Assembly (NCBI GenBank): GCA_018268375.1
Contig: JAFDWS010000002.1
Location: 1,116,001 to 1,180,000, forward strand
Reading direction: 5' to 3'
Length of the DNA stretch: 64,000 nt
DNA from: Armatimonadota bacterium
GTDB taxonomy: Bacteria > Armatimonadota > Fimbriimonadia > Fimbriimonadales > Fimbriimonadaceae
Positions 61,451-64,000 of the stretch are shown one piece after another. Numbering within the stretch: the first letter of the stretch is position 1; every line of letters begins with the position of its first letter. The notes below the pieces were generated by a model that saw only the letters and a list, made by a program, of their open reading frames with translations, did not search any database and was not told the origin of the DNA. The translations under genes and the position numbers were made by a program.

Positions 61451-62173
61451 CTACCGCCCCTCGATGCCCCACGGGGCGGCCTTTGCGAGGGTCTGGCCGC
61501 CCTCGCTCTTGAGATAGACGATAGCCTTGTCATCGAGCTTCGTTCTTGTGAGGCCCGCAAGTTCTCTCGCCTGATTGTCAGTCATGTCCATCGCGACTCT
61601 CGACGGTAAGTAGATACGCATCGTGTAGGGGAACTGCGGGTCGAATGCGTCAACACTCGCTCCCTGCTGGCGGAACGCATCCGCTACGGTCTCAAATCGC
61701 TGTCGGTAGTCAGACAACGTGGTCGATCCGGAGCCTTGATTAGGCGTGCCCGAGGTCGCGGGCGACGACTGGATGTTCGCTGGCGCGGGCGATCTTGGAG
61801 TCTCTACCTTCGGACTCGTGTCCCGGGCCCCCCGGTTGGACGGGTTGAACATCGCGAAGAACAATCCCGAGCAACAGAAGAAGATCGGCAAAGCTACTAC
61901 GGCCGCCACGATCAGGACGACGTTCGACTTGTTCGATCTCTGCTGAGCAGGCATTAACTGTCGCTGGTGCGGAGCCCGGTAACCCGGTTGAGGAGGCGTC
62001 GGCGAAGCAGATGGTCGGAGCGGGATCGGTGACCTTCTAGCGAAGATCACGGGCGACTCTCCGTCTTGAAATGCTTGGTGCATCACGTTTGGATCTATGT
62101 CCATGATGCGGAGGTCTGGGCGACTCTGGAGCAATATCTTTTCCAGCTCTTTGAGCCACCTCTGATAGTCCAT
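61451..62173 (-). CDS. Single-pass membrane protein of unknown function
   Basis: 240 residues: a cytoplasmic N-terminal domain of about 80 residues (MDYQRWLKELEKILLQSRPD), a membrane segment (VVLIVAAVVALPIFFCCSGLFFAM, about 86-109), a Ser/Pro-rich linker and a C-terminal extracytoplasmic domain of about 85 residues with FETVADAFRQQGASVDAFD. The membrane segment contains a CC pair. Its stop is immediately followed by the GTG of the AlbA_2 gene, so the pair is coupled. Confidence 0.6.
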   Translation of the reverse strand: MDYQRWLKELEKILLQSRPDLRIMDIDPNVMHQAFQDGESPVIFARRSPIPLRPSASPTPPQPGYRAPHQRQLMPAQQRSNKSNVVLIVAAVVALPIFFCCSGLFFAMFNPSNRGARDTSPKVETPRSPAPANIQSSPATSGTPNQGSGSTTLSDYRQRFETVADAFRQQGASVDAFDPQFPYTMRIYLPSRVAMDMTDNQARELAGLTRTKLDDKAIVYLKSEGGQTLAKAAPWGIEGR

Positions 62174-62227
62174 CTCTAGCCCTCGGTCGAAGCCTAACTT
62201 TACCTTTGGCTAAGATAGACTCGACTA

Positions 62228-62647
62228 ATGGGCATGCCCGAACACGACCTCACTCTGATCGAACGCTCAATGTTCAACCTCACGTTCATTGAGCAACGAG
62301 CAGACGATCAGAACGGGCCGTACGACGTGACTCAGCTCATCAACACGCTGTTACTGGTTCTCGTGGTCCCCAACGCGACCTGGCTGAACAAGGTTGATGA
62401 GACTCCGATCAGTCAAGTAAGTGGCTTCGAGGGGATCAGGGTTGTGAAGGGGGACACGACGCTACGACAGGTTTTGCGACGGGTTCGGAACGGTGTCGCC
62501 CACGGATCGTTCAAGTTCATAGGCACAAAAAATCAGATCACCTCGATTGTAGTGAAAGACCTCAACGCCTTCGAAGCGGAGGTCTCCGTGAGCGAACTTC
62601 GCAAGCTGGTTCATGCCCTGCACGGTCTGTGGAAATCCGTCAGCTGA
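62228..62647 (+). CDS. HEPN-family protein (pEK499_p136-like)
   Basis: 139 residues, all helical. Opening IERSMFNLTFIEQR and the motif RRVRNGVAHGSF with R87-N88-x3-H92, the RNxxxH signature of HEPN ribonucleases; this size and arrangement match the HEPN_pEK499_p136 group. It has no partner gene adjacent on its strand and diverges from the membrane protein at 62173 with 54 bases between. Likely an RNA-cleaving toxin or defence effector by family, not shown here. Confidence 0.75.
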   Translation: MGMPEHDLTLIERSMFNLTFIEQRADDQNGPYDVTQLINTLLLVLVVPNATWLNKVDETPISQVSGFEGIRVVKGDTTLRQVLRRVRNGVAHGSFKFIGTKNQITSIVVKDLNAFEAEVSVSELRKLVHALHGLWKSVS

Positions 62648-62821
62648 CTTAGGATCCTGCCCAGAGGAAGCATTTGAAACGCTAACTGAACGGACCAAAG
62701 CAGCGACAGCATCCCGACGTGATTAGGAATAGGACCAGCTCTAGCGGCTTCACCACGAGAACAGCCTATCAGCTCGGACACCGGGGCCTCTGTCGGTTGC
62801 GAGACGGAGGCGAACGTCTAG

Positions 62822-63778
62822 TCAACTCTTGTCGCGGCACGAGCGTATGGCCGTCTCAAGATCGGCCCAGCCACCAATGGAGCCGTTGTCCAGACTATAA
62901 CCAAAGTCGGATCGTGGAGCAAAGAGCCACCGACGGGAGTTGCGCCCGGTCAGTAGATTGATCATTGCCACGTATTGGCTGCCTATGTTCGTGCAATTGG
63001 CTTGCTGGCCATCGAACCATGAGACGAGGGCTATGTCTTTGCTGATCGGGAGGGTGACTAGCGATCCCTCGCCGAATGGGGGCGGCTGCCAGAAGCCGGG
63101 ATCCTTGTGGACGTTGTCGATTCCCACGGGCGAATCCGAGCAGATGAACTCAAGAGCGTCAGGAGCGCGCGTCCACAGGCACCACGGCCGCCTTCGCAGA
63201 AGGGCAAATATGTCTTCTGCCGCTTCCCATTGCAATGGAACTCTCAGGTTTGGGTGAGACTCAAACGTCATTCCAGAGTCGAGAGCAGTCTGCAATACTT
63301 TCTTGGTGGGCGGCGGGGTCTCTGGGTTCTGTTCTCTGTAAGACTTGATCCACTCGTCGTAATGGACAACCAGCATTTCGAGGCTGAGTTGAGCGATCTC
63401 GTTTACCGGCCTGTCTAGGCTTCGCTTTGCTCTGGGGCTCCGCCGCTCCATCGATGCGATAAACATGATCAGACTGTCCATATCTGTTTCCGGAGGCATC
63501 AGCCGCGTCTGGACGATCCTTCGAACGATAGGAGCTGCTACGTCTTCAATCTTCCCGTAGGCCCGCTCGTACGCATCGTCTTGACCAGAATCGGTTTGGA
63601 CATTGTAGAAATCCCGGATGTACCCGACCGCCTTCGGCGTGCCGGACGTCACCGTGATCTGCTCCGTGTCGAAGCGATAGAGCGTGCCGTGCTTTGCCCC
63701 GGTATCGGTAAACCCGGCGAGGAGAAAGCGAGGCACTACGTGGTGCTTCCTGCTCAGTTGATTTTGGATCGTGGACAT
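62822..63778 (-). CDS. DUF4238 family protein (copy 3)
   Basis: 318 residues with AGGAG eight bases before the ATG. It shares motif after motif with copy 1: SRKHHVVPRFLLAGFTD, LYRFDTEQ, AVGYIRDFYNV, DDAYERAYGKIED, FICSDSPVGIDN and FWQPPPFGEGSLVTLPIS. The two lie 11 kb apart on opposite strands, bracketing the SIR2, helicase, HEPN and AlbA_2 genes. It follows a partial gene by 15 bases on the same strand. Confidence 0.82.
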   Translation of the reverse strand: MSTIQNQLSRKHHVVPRFLLAGFTDTGAKHGTLYRFDTEQITVTSGTPKAVGYIRDFYNVQTDSGQDDAYERAYGKIEDVAAPIVRRIVQTRLMPPETDMDSLIMFIASMERRSPRAKRSLDRPVNEIAQLSLEMLVVHYDEWIKSYREQNPETPPPTKKVLQTALDSGMTFESHPNLRVPLQWEAAEDIFALLRRRPWCLWTRAPDALEFICSDSPVGIDNVHKDPGFWQPPPFGEGSLVTLPISKDIALVSWFDGQQANCTNIGSQYVAMINLLTGRNSRRWLFAPRSDFGYSLDNGSIGGWADLETAIRSCRDKS

Positions 63779-63793
63779 TTCTGTTGCTCCTGA

Positions 63794-64000
63794 TTATCTC
63801 ACCGGTTTTTTGTCGCGGTGATGAGTCAGGACTCCTTTCTCAGCATCGACTAGCGGCCCCAAGACGGACTCCAGCTCTGTCCAGTCCATTCTGGGGTGTA
63901 CGGGCCGCTCCTCGGGAATCCTCAAGTCCATGGACATCGACCAGAAGGCCTCGCACCCGCGTCGTGGGTGCCGGAGCAGCCGCGAGTTACCAATATCTTT
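63794..64000 (-). CDS. C-terminal end of an unidentified protein (partial)
   Basis: Reading the minus strand inward from the window edge, one frame is open for 68 codons to a TAA at 63794. The peptide is rich in charged residues (LRIPEERPVHPRMDWTELES, ending HHRDKKPVR) and has no recognisable domain. Its stop is 15 bases upstream of DUF4238 copy 3 on the same strand, so it may be the first gene of that operon. Confidence 0.45.
   Translation of the reverse strand, partial: KDIGNSRLLRHPRRGCEAFWSMSMDLRIPEERPVHPRMDWTELESVLGPLVDAEKGVLTHHRDKKPVR

Noticed and set aside
1..64000. CRISPR arrays, rRNA genes and insertion sequences with terminal repeats
   Set aside because: I saw no regularly spaced repeats, no rRNA-like sequence and no transposase gene on reading the window; a covariance or repeat search was not possible.

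Overview
The window looks like a piece of chromosome, about 60% GC by eye, from a bacterium with an outer membrane. TolC-type channels, RND adaptors and several beta-barrels support that. The best taxonomic hint is the prepilin-like protein at 42522-43316. Its N-terminus ([20 protein letters not shown] followed by a [19 protein letters not shown] segment) is typical of Armatimonadota, especially Fimbriimonadia. This is an inference from one family and was not tested with a marker gene.

Layout. 0-3.6 kb is housekeeping: DUF4870, a DUF885 metallopeptidase-like protein, a PPK2 polyphosphate kinase and a GyrI-like protein. 3.6-9.7 kb is a recombinase cassette: a tyrosine integrase beside a short sequence resembling a tRNA-Ser 3' end, a GHKL ATPase with an unknown partner, and a large serine recombinase. 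9.7-11.1 kb holds two zinc-ribbon membrane proteins and an XRE regulator.

11.2-50.5 kb is a large metal-handling island made of several modules. (a) A small secreted Cys protein, an RND adaptor with two heavy-metal-binding domains, an RND pump, TolC and a cupredoxin, converging on an FTR1 iron permease. (b) A CmtR-like ArsR repressor with a palindromic operator, divergent from a small secreted Cys protein, TolC, lipoprotein adaptor, CzcA-type RND, PII-like protein and CDF exporter. (c) A run of exported copper proteins: a small Cys protein, YHS/TRASH proteins, a cupredoxin, a two-domain multicopper oxidase, barrels, a duplicated YtkA/FixH-like protein, a cytochrome c-DUF2231 protein and a broken galactose/glyoxal oxidase-like gene. 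(d) An arsenic-type ArsR coupled to a 25-residue metallothionein-like peptide, a broken barrel and a YHS-thioredoxin. (e) A small Cys protein, cytochrome b and a broken barrel. (f) A fluoride riboswitch with crcB. (g) A second CmtR-like ArsR, the prepilin, a PepSY two-component set with a COG4705 protein, and CsoR-CopA with its own operator. Start/stop overlaps (ATGA, GTGA, TGATG) are frequent and mark tightly coupled operons.

50.5-64 kb is a different kind of region: genes alternate in strand, most are uncharacterised, and recognisable domains are those of anti-phage or abortive-infection proteins. They include SIR2-like, a Pif1-like helicase, two HEPN proteins with RNxxxH-type motifs, an AlbA/Schlafen-type protein, several membrane proteins and three DUF4238 proteins. 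This is the best candidate for an undescribed system, but its function is inference from domains and neighbourhood only. Three exported-protein genes between 34.6 and 40.8 kb carry frame lesions, which may be real decay or assembly errors.
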